From positions 1-24,030 of IMG/VR virus record IMGVR_UViG_3300031951_001183: DNA of 24,030 nucleotides; one strand, written 5' to 3'. Both the position numbers and the translations under genes were made by a program. Origin of the DNA: a virus. Numbering within the stretch: the first letter of the stretch is position 1; each line of letters starts with the position of its first letter. Below the pieces are notes generated by a model, which ran no database searches, was not told the origin of the DNA, and worked only from the letters and a program-made list of their open reading frames with translations. Below, piece by piece: positions 8,891-15,018 of the stretch.

Positions 8891-9575
8891 CGTCTCTGCC
8901 TGTTCAACTCGGCGAGCGCGCCCGCCTCGATCGCCTGAAGATCGCCCCAGAGCCGGGGCGTCACCACCATCCCCAGGGCCTCGAGGCCGGCCCGCGCGCC
9001 GGCATAATCAAGGCCCGTCACCATCATGCCCGCCGCCCCCGAAACCATCCGCCACTGTGTCGAGACGGCCAGGAATGCCGTGACGGCGGCCAGGTTCTCC
9101 TCCCAGATGCCCTCGCGTTCCTTGGGGGCAATATCCTCGGACCGAAGCTCGATCCCCCAGCGGCGCGCATCGTCCAGCGCATCGGCCAGCGCATCGTCGT
9201 CGTCATCGCGGGCAAGGAGTTCGCCACGGACCCAGGCGCCCCCTGCCCATTTCAGTTTCCCACGCGGGCCTTGAGCATCGCCTTCCAGAAGGCGGCCTGC
9301 AGCGCCACGCGGACATGGGCCTGCCCGAGCAGCTCCTCGAAAAGCTCCGGCGTGAAGGCGACCGGCTTGCCCTCGTCATTCTCGAGATCATGCAGCTGCA
9401 CGGTGATGCGCCGCAGGAAGGCCTTGAACCCCTCGATCGACCGGGACTCGGCCGCGAGCAGCTCGTCGTCCGAGACAGCGCGGAAGGTGGCGCGCAGGCT
9501 CATCGGCTCGTCGATCCCGTCGATGACAATCGGCACCTGGACGGTGAAGGTCGGGGTCTTGTTGATGTTGAACAT
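8887..9575 (-). CDS. Tail assembly chaperone GT fusion made by -1 frameshift
   Basis: Bases 9575 to 9255 are read in the G frame. Ribosomes slipping back one base on GGGAAAC continue from 9255 to the TGA at 8887-8889, adding 122 residues to the 107 of G, for about 229 in total. The extension begins with LKWAGGAWVRGELLARD, has an acidic DDDDDALADALDDAR segment and ends AGALAELNRQRR. It fills the otherwise empty 361 bases between G and the tape measure and ends in an ATGA overlap with the tape measure start. Its codon choice looks as coding as its neighbours. In lambda and many siphoviruses the same G/GT pair coats the tape measure while the tube assembles. No good independent start exists for the T part. 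Confidence 0.85.
9252..9575 (-). CDS. Tail assembly chaperone G (unshifted product)
   Basis: The 107-residue product of normal termination. It begins MFNINKTPTFTVQVPIVIDG and continues with a helical, acidic body (SDDELLAAESRSIEGFKAFL, DLENDEGKPVAFTPELFEEL) typical of phage tail assembly chaperones. It lies between the tube and tape measure genes as in lambda. A Shine-Dalgarno GGAG lies 6 bases before ATG 9575. The stop TGA (9252-9254) immediately follows the slippery heptamer, so only a minority of ribosomes should make the longer GT form. Confidence 0.88.
   Translation of the reverse strand: MFNINKTPTFTVQVPIVIDGIDEPMSLRATFRAVSDDELLAAESRSIEGFKAFLRRITVQLHDLENDEGKPVAFTPELFEELLGQAHVRVALQAAFWKAMLKARVGN
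9255..9261 (-). promoter_or_regulatory. Programmed -1 frameshift site GGGAAAC
   Basis: On the minus strand the last sense codons of G read GTG GGA AAC followed by TGA. The heptamer G GGA AAC fits the X XXY YYZ rule exactly, so both tRNAs can re-pair as GGG AAA after a one-base backward slip. Lambda G/T uses GGGAAAG. The stop codon directly after the heptamer, and a short GC-rich stem-capable stretch beyond it, may raise the shift rate; I see no strong pseudoknot. Confidence 0.85.
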
Positions 9576-9602
9576 AAGCTGCTCCGGGTCGGGTGGGTCA
9601 AA

Positions 9603-10541
9603 TCAGGTCAGGACGAGCGTCCACTGGTCGTTGCCGGCGTTCGGGATCGGATTGCCGCGCAGCGACCATTCCTTGACGTTCTGCGCGCCGGTCACCTGCG
9701 GCCGCTGCACCTCGAGCCGCGGCAGGGTGAGCGTGGCGATCCGCCCCGCGCCGACCCCATGCGCGACGACCGCCGCGACGGTGGTCCGCGCGGCCGAAAG
9801 GGCGTAGGGGTTCCAGGTCGCGAGCGGCACCGCTTCCATCTGCCATTCGACCGTCTCGGCCTTGGCGGTGATCCACATTTCCTCGCTGTTGATCAGCATC
9901 CGCGGCTCGACCGCATTGCCGAGGTCGAAGTTCAGGTTGCGCAGGATGAAGTCCGCGCCGCCGATGGTGAAGGTCGGCGTGTTGGTGTCCGACACGGCCT
10001 GGACCAGCGGCCATCCGGACAGCGACGGCGTCACCCGCGTGACATCGGTCGGCTGCGAGAACAGCCCCCAGAAGTCGAAGACGATGTAGGGGATGCCGCT
10101 TGCGGCCAGTTCGATCCGCGCATTGCCCCGCGCGCCGCGCACGACATACCGCGTGCCCCCGATCCAGAGATAGAAGGTGACGCTTTCATGCGCGTCGGAC
10201 ACCGGGTTGTAGGTGACCGAGACGCCGGTCGAGACGACCTGCGCGCAGCCGCAGGCGCGCAGCAGCGCCCCCCAGCGCGGGGCGGTCCCGGCGGTTCCGG
10301 ACGGCGCAAATTCGACGCGGAAGCTGAGCCGCGTGTGCAGATCGGCTGCAATTGTGACGTTGTGGCCCATGAAGGGCTGCTCGAGCTCGCGCGCGAGGTC
10401 GCTGCCTTCCATCGGGGTCAGTTCGACGTCGCGGGCAAAGATCGCGTCCGTGGCGGGCACCGGCACGCTGTCGGTGCCGTAGGCCGTCTCGATCTTGGCA
10501 AGCAGGATTTTCGTGTTCCAGCGCTGGGTGGTGACGGGCAT
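9603..10541 (-). CDS. Major tail tube protein
   Basis: A 312-residue protein starting MPVTTQRWNTKILLAKIETA, followed by AYGTDSVP, the usual opening of tail tube proteins in B3/D3112-like and related siphophages. Its beta-rich body contains FDFWGLFSQPTDV and a repeated-domain look. It sits just before the chaperone pair, and no sheath gene is present, so the tail should be long and non-contractile. Its start follows the 49-aa ORF stop with no gap (TAGATG), with AGGAGG 5 bases upstream, one of the strongest ribosome sites in the window, as expected for a highly made structural protein. Confidence 0.88.
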   Translation of the reverse strand: MPVTTQRWNTKILLAKIETAYGTDSVPVPATDAIFARDVELTPMEGSDLARELEQPFMGHNVTIAADLHTRLSFRVEFAPSGTAGTAPRWGALLRACGCAQVVSTGVSVTYNPVSDAHESVTFYLWIGGTRYVVRGARGNARIELAASGIPYIVFDFWGLFSQPTDVTRVTPSLSGWPLVQAVSDTNTPTFTIGGADFILRNLNFDLGNAVEPRMLINSEEMWITAKAETVEWQMEAVPLATWNPYALSAARTTVAAVVAHGVGAGRIATLTLPRLEVQRPQVTGAQNVKEWSLRGNPIPNAGNDQWTLVLT

Positions 10542-10691
10542 CTATGCCTCCTCTGCGGGGGGTTCGGCGGCCGGGCTGCCGGCGCTGTCGCGGGAAAGCG
10601 AGCCGTCGGGGTTGCGGGTGTAGCTGCCGCCCTCTGCAGGCAGCGGCGGCGGGGTCTTCAACCCTGCGGTCTCGGCGGCGGCTTTCTTCAT
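10542..10691 (-). CDS. 49-aa Pro/Glu-rich small protein
   Basis: Starts MKKAAAETAGLKTPPPLPAE and ends SPAAEPPAEEA. It is of low complexity, probably disordered, with no membrane segment. The ATG at 10691 overlaps the stop of the tail terminator-like gene (ATGA), and its TAG stop abuts the tube start, so the frame is tightly packed in the operon, which supports it being real. Function is unknown; it could be a small assembly factor for the tube, or mainly serve to deliver ribosomes to the tube start. Confidence 0.6.
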   Translation of the reverse strand: MKKAAAETAGLKTPPPLPAEGGSYTRNPDGSLSRDSAGSPAAEPPAEEA

Positions 10692-11116
10692 CCGAAAATC
10701 CTCAGCTGGTTGGGGATCGCGAAGTCGAGCTGGTAGACCAGCGTCCCCTTGTTCATGGTCACGAGCTGGCCGCGCAGCAGCCGGAAGGGCGCCATCGCGC
10801 CCTCGGGCTCCCAGCCGGCCACGGCCTGCGTGATCTCGTCGATCAGCGTCTCGACGTCGGCCACCGCGCGGTCGGTCTGGACGACCATCCGCCAGGTCAC
10901 GATGACCCCGACCACCTCGGTCACCGACTGAACGAAAGCGCCAGCCGCCGCCTCCTCGTCGCCGCCCTGGATGCCAAGCGTGACGACATGCGCCGCCGGC
11001 GTCTGCTGCGGGAGCCCGTTCGACGCCATCAGCGCGGCCAGGTTTGCCGCGCCTTCGACCGTGCGCAGCGCCGGCACGGCATCGGACAGGCGGGCTTTGA
11101 CGGCTTCGACGAACAT
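10688..11116 (-). CDS. Tail terminator / neck protein (Mu gp37-like position)
   Basis: A 142-residue protein beginning MFVEAVKARLSDAVPALRTV, with VVTWRMVVQTDRAVADVETL and a C-terminus of beta strands (GQLVTMNKGTLVYQLDFAIP). Size, layout and position after the gp36 homologue and before the tube fit the tail terminator or minor tail family that caps the tube and joins it to the head. Its ATG shares one base with the gp36 stop (TGATG). No specific catalytic motif is expected or seen. Confidence 0.75.
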   Translation of the reverse strand: MFVEAVKARLSDAVPALRTVEGAANLAALMASNGLPQQTPAAHVVTLGIQGGDEEAAAGAFVQSVTEVVGVIVTWRMVVQTDRAVADVETLIDEITQAVAGWEPEGAMAPFRLLRGQLVTMNKGTLVYQLDFAIPNQLRIFG

Positions 11117-11547
11117 CAGATGAAGCCCTGCATCGTGTCGGCCGAGAAGGGTCTGTCACGGTCGGTCACCACCGCGCCCGACCCGCCCTGGGTCGGCGGC
11201 TCGATCCCGGCGACCGGCAGCCGCATCGTGCCGGCGGCAATCTGCTGCAGCATGCGCAGCGCGTCCTTGTAGTCGGCTTCGATCTTGGGGTCGGCCTGCT
11301 GGACGTGCAGCTTGTAGATCGCGATGGCCTGGGCGAGGTCGGCCAGGAGCGGCGGCACGGTGCCGACGATCGGCAGCACGTAGCGCGCCATCAGATAGCC
11401 GTCGATCAGCGCATCGGTATCGGCCAGCGCGCGGTCGACGACCGCCTCGGACACCAGATGCGTCGGGATGTCGCCCCGGTCGGTGAGCGCGACCAGCACC
11501 CGCTCGCCATAGCGGGCCGTCAGCTGGGAAAGGGTCGCGTAGGGCAT
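11116..11547 (-). CDS. DUF1320 family protein, Mu gp36-like (head-tail connector)
   Basis: The 143-residue protein starts MPYATLSQLTARYGERVLVAL and continues DRALADTDALIDGYLMARY, which is the DUF1320 signature: a helical protein found in Mu-like heads as gp36. It is thought to be a head completion or neck protein. Position after gpT and gp35 and before the tail terminator follows Mu. The start has only a weak ribosome site (GAGCG about 7 bases upstream), and it lies downstream of a strong hairpin at 11581-11616, so expression is probably far lower than that of the major head protein. Confidence 0.88.
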   Translation of the reverse strand: MPYATLSQLTARYGERVLVALTDRGDIPTHLVSEAVVDRALADTDALIDGYLMARYVLPIVGTVPPLLADLAQAIAIYKLHVQQADPKIEADYKDALRMLQQIAAGTMRLPVAGIEPPTQGGSGAVVTDRDRPFSADTMQGFI

Positions 11548-11580
11548 GTTTCACGCTCGCTTCAAGCCGGATTGAAAGCG

Positions 11581-11616
11581 GTCCTCCCGGCGGGCCCGGC
11601 ACGGCGCCGGGAGGAC
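11581..11616 (-). terminator. Strong GC hairpin between gp35- and gp36-like genes
   Basis: A perfect 12-base stem, GTCCTCCCGGCG (11581-11592) against CGCCGGGAGGAC (11605-11616), with a 12-base loop. In the transcribed (minus) direction it is followed by CGCTTTC, so there is no true U tract. It may be a leaky terminator, a processing stop or an mRNA 3'-end stabiliser that lowers neck gene expression relative to the capsid genes upstream. Confidence 0.5.
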
Positions 11617-11655
11617 TGCACGCGCCCCGGTTTGCCCCGGGGTCGCACTCCCGCG

Positions 11656-11925
11656 TCAGGCGTCGGAGCCCGCCGTGACGACGAGAAGGGGGTCCGCATG
11701 CAGACGGGCGAGGTCGTCCTCGCTCAGCTCGGCGGCGGGAATGTCGACGGGCACCGGCCCGAACTGCCGGCCGATCCGCCAGCGCGAGGCCTGCTTGGCC
11801 ACGACGGTAACGACGGCAGGCGGCCGGTTTTTGGGCTTGGCGGTCTTCTGTTCGCTGGTCGCGGTCTTCTGTTCGCTGGTCGCGGTCTTCTGTTCGCTGG
11901 TCGCGGTCTTCTGTTCGCTGGTCAT
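11656..11925 (-). CDS. Mu gp35-like small head-region protein with N-terminal heptad repeats
   Basis: An 89-residue protein. The C-terminal half (RWRIGRQFGPVPVDIPAAEL, SEDDLARLHADPLLVV) matches the gp35 type found in Mu-like phages between the major head protein and gp36; its role is not known. The N-terminus is four direct copies of the seven residues TSEQKTA followed by KPKNRPPA. Such a polar, charged tail is likely to be disordered. The repeat is made by four perfect 21-base units, so its length could vary between isolates. The ATG at 11925 has GGAG about 11 bases upstream. Confidence 0.78.
   Translation of the reverse strand: MTSEQKTATSEQKTATSEQKTATSEQKTAKPKNRPPAVVTVVAKQASRWRIGRQFGPVPVDIPAAELSEDDLARLHADPLLVVTAGSDA
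11840..11923. repeat. Four perfect 21-bp tandem repeats inside the gp35-like gene
   Basis: Units at 11840-11860, 11861-11881, 11882-11902 and 11903-11923 are identical. The length is a multiple of three, so gain or loss of units keeps the gene in frame and only changes the number of TSEQKTA heptads. No base differences were seen between copies, which suggests recent expansion. Confidence 0.95.
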
Positions 11926-11967
11926 CGTCTCTGCAACTCCTCTGATCCGGCAAGGCGGGCCGGCACC

Positions 11968-12014
11968 GTCGGTTCAGTGACGGGGCGGACGGACCGCCCC
12001 GCTGATCAACCGAC
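11968..12014 (-). terminator. Nested hairpin just after the major head gene
   Basis: The inner stem CGGGGCGG (11981-11988) pairs with CCGCCCCG (11994-12001) around a 5-base loop. An outer stem pairs GTCGGTT (11968-11974) with AACCGAC (12008-12014), with CAG/CTG pairing between. It begins 9 bases after the gpT-like stop. There is no U run, so it is either a partial terminator or a 3'-protecting structure for the abundant major head mRNA. Confidence 0.5.
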
Positions 12015-12022
12015 GGCCGCCG

Positions 12023-12916
12023 TCAGGCCAGCCAGGGCACGACAAGCAGTTCGGCCGTGCCTTTCCATTCGTTCGTGATCCCGCCGGTGCCGTACTCGCT
12101 GTTCAGGATCTGCCGGCCCGCGCTTTCCAGCGACGGCGGCACGACCAGAAGGTTCGGCACGAGGCCGAGAGGCCGCCCGCCGTCGCCCTTCATGTTCTGG
12201 ATCGCCGCCCGGGCGATCGCATAGTTCGCGGCGTTCAGCGTCTGGCGCGACCCCCAGGCCATCTGCGGGAAGCCGTAGCCGACGTTGCAGCGCAGGTCGG
12301 CTCCGTAGAAGAACATCCGATCGCTGAAGACGTTGTCGTCTTCCGGGCGATCCTTCGTGACGAACTCGACCGGCTTGCGTTCCTGATAGATGATCGGCTT
12401 GACCGACCGGTTCGTGGAAAGCAGGAACCAGGGCGTTCCCGATCCGCCGTCGGTATTGGCAAAGGTCGTCTCGGCCCCGTTGGCGTCCAGGATCGGGTGA
12501 TCGGTATCGAAGAAGAACTGCCCGTCCCAGCAGTTGGTCGAGAAGCCGGCGTTAAGCAGCGCCCAGACCAGCTGTTCGGGCAGGGCCGCGGCAAGCTCGC
12601 CGAGCTCGGCAAACATCGGCGCATATTGGCCGAGGTTGTCGTCCTCGATGTCGTTGCGGTCGACCGAGACGGTCTTCTCGAAGTGCCGGTTGGCAATCGA
12701 GTAGGAGGCTTCGGCCACGTTGTCGACGACGCGCGGGCCGATCCACTCGCGCATGCCCGGCATCTTGCGCAGCCAGCCGTAGCGGCTCTCGAAGGTGGTC
12801 GAGCGCACGGTCATGGCAACCCGGTCGCGCAGGAGCGGCGCCATGCCGAGGCCGCGCTGGAATTCGGTCTTGAAGCCGACGCGCAGCGCGTCGAGGTTCG
12901 CTTGGCTGATGATCAT
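12023..12916 (-). CDS. Major head (capsid) protein, Mu gpT-like
   Basis: A 297-residue protein opening MIISQANLDALRVGFKTEFQ and containing YGWLRKMPGMREWIGPRVV, FEKTVSVDRNDIEDDNLGQY and FFFDTDHPILDANGAE, all hallmarks of the Mu gpT family of HK97-fold major capsid proteins. The length is close to Mu gpT (about 305). It follows the protease/scaffold and decoration genes in Mu order. The start has AAGGAG 7 bases upstream, a strong site suited to the most abundant virion protein, and a hairpin follows the stop. Unlike HK97 gp5 there is no long N-terminal delta domain; the scaffold is supplied by the protease gene. Confidence 0.95.
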   Translation of the reverse strand: MIISQANLDALRVGFKTEFQRGLGMAPLLRDRVAMTVRSTTFESRYGWLRKMPGMREWIGPRVVDNVAEASYSIANRHFEKTVSVDRNDIEDDNLGQYAPMFAELGELAAALPEQLVWALLNAGFSTNCWDGQFFFDTDHPILDANGAETTFANTDGGSGTPWFLLSTNRSVKPIIYQERKPVEFVTKDRPEDDNVFSDRMFFYGADLRCNVGYGFPQMAWGSRQTLNAANYAIARAAIQNMKGDGGRPLGLVPNLLVVPPSLESAGRQILNSEYGTGGITNEWKGTAELLVVPWLA

Positions 12917-12927
12917 CGCGGCTCTCC

Positions 12928-13359
12928 TTACGCGGCGCGGGTGATGGCTTCGTCGAGACGGACCCAGACACCCTGGGAATCGACCGCCTCGATGATCCCG
13001 GCGCGGGACCGGGTGTTGGTGCCGTTGGTCTTGGCGACCTGGTCGTCGTCGGCGATCCAGGCGATGCCGCCGACATCGGCCTGGGCGATCAGGTCGCCCG
13101 CGGTCGAGTTGCGGAACCGCGCGGTGATCCCGGTCCGGTAAAGGACGTTGATCGCCGCGTTCGCGCCGCCCGTGTTGTCGGCGGGCTCTTCGGCGATGCC
13201 GACGCCGAAGGCACCGGTCGCCACGGCGCCGCGGACCAGAAAGCCCGAGGCGTTGCGCATGATGAGCGCGCCCGCAAAGATGCGGGTCGAGGCGCCCACG
13301 GGACCGGACCGGCGGTCGCCAAGCCAGGTCTGGGTGTTGCGGTCAGCGGTCAGCGGCAT
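12928..13359 (-). CDS. Head decoration-like protein (Mu gp33 position)
   Basis: A 143-residue, beta-rich, Gly/Ala-rich protein beginning MPLTADRNTQTWLGDRRSGP, with IFAGALIMRNASGFLVRGAV and DLIAQADVGGIAWIADDDQV. The pattern (capsid-like beta barrel, segment on introduced properties 'GVGIAEEPADNTGG') resembles DUF2190 or lambda gpD-like decoration proteins found between protease and major head genes in Mu-like phages. The ATG at 13359 overlaps the protease stop (ATGA). The frame is open far upstream through the protease gene, but that part is shadow sequence and the coupled ATG was chosen. Confidence 0.78.
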   Translation of the reverse strand: MPLTADRNTQTWLGDRRSGPVGASTRIFAGALIMRNASGFLVRGAVATGAFGVGIAEEPADNTGGANAAINVLYRTGITARFRNSTAGDLIAQADVGGIAWIADDDQVAKTNGTNTRSRAGIIEAVDSQGVWVRLDEAITRAA

Positions 13360-13922
13360 CAGCGGGCCTCCTTCTGTTCGGCCTTGAGGGTGTCGAGGAA
13401 CTTGTCGTGCGGCACGCCAAGGAGATCGGCGGCCTGGCGCTGTTCGGCGTTCAGGCTGATCTCGCCGTCCTTCGGCGGCTCGGCAGCGGCCTTGGTCGTC
13501 ACCAGCTTGGGCATCCCGAGCACGAGCTTTTCGACCGCGTCGGGGCTGGTCATATGCAGCGCGATCATCTCGTCGCGGTTGCCGGCGTTGAGCCCGGCTC
13601 GGCAGTCGCGGATCGCGCCGTCGATGAAGGCTTCCGATGCGGCCCGCTTGCGCGCGGTCACCGTTTCCGTCAGCTCGGCGGTCAGCCGGTCGACCTGCGC
13701 CTGCAGCGCGACCAGGCTCTCCTTGCCCGCGCCCGCGACCCTGGCGGCAGCGACCACGCTCGATGTCTCGCCACCCTCGACGCCCAGCGCGGCGCCGATC
13801 TCGGCGATGGCGGACTGCATCGCCGCATCGCTCTGCCTGCCGCCGATGGCCGCGAGGATGTCGTCCTCCGTGGCGCCCGCCGGCAGGCCGAGCATCTCCT
13901 TCAGCTTTTCCATGAACGCCAT
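13359..13922 (-). CDS. Possible internal-start scaffold protein (Mu Z-like), in frame inside the protease gene
   Basis: Met164 of the protease (ATG at 13922) is followed by AFMEKLKEMLGLPAGATEDD and would give a 187-residue protein containing only the helical scaffold part. AGAGGA lies about 10 bases upstream. Mu and related phages make a separate scaffold this way, so the product is plausible by analogy, but the ribosome site is only moderate and a second ATG lies three codons further in. Confidence 0.4.
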   Translation of the reverse strand: MAFMEKLKEMLGLPAGATEDDILAAIGGRQSDAAMQSAIAEIGAALGVEGGETSSVVAAARVAGAGKESLVALQAQVDRLTAELTETVTARKRAASEAFIDGAIRDCRAGLNAGNRDEMIALHMTSPDAVEKLVLGMPKLVTTKAAAEPPKDGEISLNAEQRQAADLLGVPHDKFLDTLKAEQKEAR

Positions 13923-14411
13923 GGCTTCTGGGTCCTCTTGGTTGAGCGCGGTCAGCCCGCGCAGGTTCGGGCGGTTGACAAGACTGGCGCGGAGGATGCT
14001 CCGGATGACGCCGGCCTTGTCGTGAAGGATAACGGGGCTGATCCCGCGATAGGCGCGGTCGGCCAGAAGCGCCTGGCCCGAGCCGTTCCATTCCACACGA
14101 CCCCAGATGCCGTCGGGGCGGGCTTCCATCGCCACGATCCAGCCGCGCGCCGGCGCAGGCTCGCCCCGCGGTGCGGCAAGGTCGGTCGCATGGTTTTCGT
14201 CGATCGCCAGCCTGTCGGTCTCGGCAAAGCTCTCGGCGATCAGGCGGCCCGCATCCTCGACGCGATAGGGGCCGCGGCCGTCGCCGGTCCGGATCGGCAG
14301 GCCGAGAGGGCCGGGCAGCAGGTGCACCCAGTCAGGCGCGGCCGGCACATCGCCGGGCGGCGGAAAATCTCGGGTCGCGAGAAGTGCGATCTGGTCGTGT
14401 GTCCGGGTCAT
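13359..14411 (-). CDS. Prohead protease with C-terminal scaffold, Mu gpI-like
   Basis: A 350-residue protein of the Mu gpI family. The protease domain (about 1-155) shows the conserved LAIDENHATDLAAPRGEPAP segment (His74), APARGWI, YRGISPV (Ser125) and SLVNRPNL. I expect His74 and Ser125 to be part of the active site, but cannot prove it. From about residue 160 the protein is helical and charged, as a scaffold. In Mu the scaffold is also made alone (gene Z) from an internal start. The chosen ATG (14411) begins MTRTHDQIALLATRDF; the frame stays open up to 14597, but the extra part is Arg-rich and runs over the preceding gene. About 100 bases before this start hold no gene. Confidence 0.88.
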   Translation of the reverse strand: MTRTHDQIALLATRDFPPPGDVPAAPDWVHLLPGPLGLPIRTGDGRGPYRVEDAGRLIAESFAETDRLAIDENHATDLAAPRGEPAPARGWIVAMEARPDGIWGRVEWNGSGQALLADRAYRGISPVILHDKAGVIRSILRASLVNRPNLRGLTALNQEDPEAMAFMEKLKEMLGLPAGATEDDILAAIGGRQSDAAMQSAIAEIGAALGVEGGETSSVVAAARVAGAGKESLVALQAQVDRLTAELTETVTARKRAASEAFIDGAIRDCRAGLNAGNRDEMIALHMTSPDAVEKLVLGMPKLVTTKAAAEPPKDGEISLNAEQRQAADLLGVPHDKFLDTLKAEQKEAR

Positions 14412-14514
14412 GCCGGGACAATCGCCCGTGCCGCCTGCCCGAAACAGCCACAAGGGCTTGCGGGGGCATCCGCCAGCTATCGCAACCCGACGCTGCCCCG
14501 TCGCGCGGCCGCCG
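14412..14514. other. Gap of 103 bases between gpG- and protease-like genes, no clear feature
   Basis: The only sizeable gap inside the head block. It has no obvious gene, no clear sigma70 promoter and only an imperfect short stem near 14450-14465 (CCACAAGGGCTTGCGG). The protease reading frame is open through it, so a longer protease from a non-ATG start cannot be fully excluded. Confidence 0.4.
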
Positions 14515-15018
14515 TCAATCGCCTCCGGCGACGGCCGTTTCAAGCCACTCTTCGATCGTGGCCAGGATGGTGCCGCGGTCCTCCTCCGAGATGCCAAGGA
14601 ACGGCCGCGCCGGGATCGGCCCCCAGGGGATCGGCGATCCCCGCGCTGTCGTGCCGAAGGCCCCCTGCGCCGCGCCGAACTGCATCACGGCGGCATAGAT
14701 CATGTTCGACCCGATCTCGACCGACGTCCCGTCGGCCGCGACCTCGTAGAAGATCTCCGACGACAGCCGCCCCGACGGCCCGAAGAGGGGCCGGAAATCG
14801 ATGCGGTCGCCCCGCGCCTGATAGGCCGCGATCGTGGTGGCGGATTTCGGGAGCCAGGCATTGCCGTCGGGCGCCCGGCCCTCGGTGAAGCGCAGCTTGG
14901 TCGACCGGACCATCAGCTCGCCGATATCCTGCATCACCGGCGCAAGGTTCGTGAGCGACCGCGACAGCCGTTCCAGCGCCGCCGTGATCTGGTCCTCGGT
15001 CAGATCGACGCTGATCAT
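14515..15018 (-). CDS. Phage virion morphogenesis protein, Mu gpG-like
   Basis: A 167-residue protein. The segments MQDIGELMVRSTKLRFTEGR, APDGNAWLPKSATT, GRLSSEIFYEV, EIGSNMIYAAVMQFGA and PARPFLGIS are diagnostic of the Mu gpG / virion morphogenesis family, which acts in head-tail joining or tail completion. The length agrees with the family. It overlaps the stop of the gpF-like gene (ATGA at 15018) and precedes the protease gene, the same order as in Mu. Confidence 0.93.
   Translation of the reverse strand: MISVDLTEDQITAALERLSRSLTNLAPVMQDIGELMVRSTKLRFTEGRAPDGNAWLPKSATTIAAYQARGDRIDFRPLFGPSGRLSSEIFYEVAADGTSVEIGSNMIYAAVMQFGAAQGAFGTTARGSPIPWGPIPARPFLGISEEDRGTILATIEEWLETAVAGGD

Noticed and set aside
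6677-8938. A 753-codon open frame on the plus strand opposite the tape measure
   Set aside because: Its product is Arg/Gly/His-rich low-complexity sequence with no domain; it is the usual antisense shadow of a long high-GC gene, while the minus-strand frame is a clear tape measure.
9024-9227. A 67-codon minus-strand frame between the chaperone and tape measure genes
   Set aside because: Its Met/Arg/Trp-rich translation is out of frame with the GT extension, which explains the region better through the slippery site and ends in an ATGA overlap.
11840-11923. CRISPR-like repeat array
   Set aside because: The four 21-base units are directly adjacent with no spacers and lie in frame inside a gene, so it is a coding tandem repeat.
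14412-14597. N-terminal extension of the protease from ATG 14597
   Set aside because: The added 62 residues are Arg/Pro-rich, partly overlap the gpG-like gene and are not part of the gpI family, which starts near MTRTHDQIALL-type sequence.
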